A DNA stretch of 64,000 bases from Clostridiales bacterium (GTDB taxonomy: Bacteria > Bacillota > Clostridia > Lachnospirales > Lachnospiraceae): contig JAGZHZ010000015.1 of assembly GCA_018366495.1 (NCBI GenBank), forward strand, positions 3,225-67,224, in the 5' to 3' direction. Shown in pieces: positions 63,426-64,000 of the stretch (position 1 is the first letter of the stretch; every line of letters begins with the position of its first letter). A model generated the notes under the pieces. It was given only the letters and a program-made list of their open reading frames with translations. It had not been told where the DNA came from and made no database searches. A program made the translations under genes and the position numbers.

Positions 63426-63593
63426 TCAAAAAACTTCTTCTGTCTCTTCTATGCAGATCCTATATTTCGTTCCATCCTGAAACTGAATCCAGATCTCCTG
63501 TTCATTTTCCGGCAGAACCAGAGTCACAATCTCATCATTCTCTTTTTCATTCAATGCATGAAACAGCATTGTCTGTATCTGTTTTTTCTCCAT
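63426..63593 (-). CDS. Small conserved-looking protein, unknown
   Basis: A 55-residue protein, mixed charge with many Glu, containing EIWIQFQDGTKYRICIEE that looks like two beta-strands. The ATG at 63593 has AGGAGG directly upstream, and a terminator follows, which support a real gene. It sits between sigG and a divergent HTH gene. No family recognised. Confidence 0.6.
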   Translation of the reverse strand: MEKKQIQTMLFHALNEKENDEIVTLVLPENEQEIWIQFQDGTKYRICIEETEEVF

Positions 63594-63686
63594 ATTTTCC
63601 TCCTTTTTAACCATTCTAGCCCATTATGTTCCGAATTGCAATAGCAGAATTTATCTAACATATAATTTTCGTACGGAGGAAATTGT

Positions 63687-63890
63687 ATGAAATATCAGCG
63701 CATCCAAAATTTACGCGAAGATAATGATCTCACTCAAAAAGAGCTGAGTAAATATCTCCAGATCAGCCCGCGCACGTATTCCCATTATGAAAATGGAACA
63801 CGCACAATTCCAGTAGAGATGCTGGCACGGCTTGCAACTTATTATAACACAACGATTGATTATCTTGTCGGCAGAACCGATGTCCGATAA
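63687..63890 (+). CDS. Small Cro/CI-type helix-turn-helix regulator
   Basis: A 67-residue protein consisting of a single HTH_3 domain: LREDNDLTQKELSKYLQISPRTYSHYENGTRTIPVEMLARLATYYNTTIDYLVGRT. Such solitary XRE proteins are DNA-binding repressors; the target is unknown. GGAGG precedes the ATG at good spacing. It is followed by a strong terminator. Nothing around it suggests a phage or a toxin partner. Confidence 0.88.
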   Translation: MKYQRIQNLREDNDLTQKELSKYLQISPRTYSHYENGTRTIPVEMLARLATYYNTTIDYLVGRTDVR

Positions 63891-63906
63891 TTTTTTTATA
63901 AATAAA

Positions 63907-63953
63907 AGGGGATGTGAAAAAACTCGATTGAGTTTTTTCACATCCCTCTTTTT
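63907..63953. terminator. Strong terminator after the HTH gene
   Basis: GGGATGTGAAAAAACTC pairs perfectly with its complement around a 4-base loop and is followed by TCTTTTTG. The A-rich flank on the left may also terminate leftward transcripts. Confidence 0.85.
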
Positions 63954-64000
63954 GCTTTTGTTGTGTATAAATTGCTAGAATCATACGCTGAAAAGGCGCA

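Noticed and set aside
63687..63890. Prophage or toxin-antitoxin marker
   Set aside because: A lone HTH gene with its own terminator, no integrase, attachment site or partner toxin in view.

Overview
The window is chromosomal DNA from a low-GC, spore-forming member of the Clostridia, most likely a Lachnospiraceae gut anaerobe. This is inferred from sporulation genes (sigG, a YlmC/YmxH protein, a SleC-like cortex lysin), Gram-positive signal peptides, strong AGGAGG ribosome sites, DUF5716/DUF5717-type proteins and a rumen-type permuted GH3 glycosidase. No rRNA, tRNA, CRISPR array, insertion sequence or prophage was seen.

Layout. 0-3.5 kb: a small ABC exporter pair and an ABC-F ATPase. 3.5-10.9 kb: a YesM/YesN-type two-component system beside a secreted GH3 beta-glucosidase and a sugar-binding lipoprotein, probably one glycan-utilisation unit. 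10.9-19.9 kb: two divergent operons of poorly known cytosolic proteins (described below). 20-28.4 kb: carB without carA, a zinc phospholipase-like protein, a trigger-factor-like lipoprotein, VanW, YqeG, a TIM-barrel protein and a PAP2 enzyme. 28.5-35 kb: a SleC-like protein and the conserved pyrH-frr-uppS-cdsA-dxr-rseP block. 35-41.8 kb: a C39-like protease, a VTC/DUF4956/beta-helix operon and a divergent OmpR-type two-component system. 41.8-50 kb: a RelA/SpoT-domain operon, an M42 peptidase, threonine aldolase, a VTC-like paralogue, a HAD phosphatase and two tandem secreted paralogues. 50-55.8 kb: purA, purB and an amino-acid ABC transporter. 55.8-61.5 kb: a three-gene operon with an Hsp70/actin-fold protein (DUF5716-like) and a 1189-residue DUF5717-like protein. 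61.5-64 kb: nrdR, ylmC, sigG and a small HTH regulator.

The most interesting region is 10.9-19.9 kb. The rightward operon encodes a coiled-coil protein, a 220-residue helical protein with the layout of ESCRT-III/Snf7 proteins, including a C-terminal motif like the MIT-interacting motif (MIM1), and a Vps4/katanin-class AAA+ ATPase with an N-terminal MIT-like helical domain. The leftward operon encodes a biotin-carrier-like protein lacking the biotinylated lysine, an apparently degenerate AAA-like protein, a truncated Hsp70-like protein, a coiled-coil protein and two zinc-ribbon proteins, one carrying leucine-rich repeats. I infer a bacterial ESCRT-III/Vps4-like membrane-remodelling or stress module. 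This rests on motif reading alone and needs structure prediction and profile searches.
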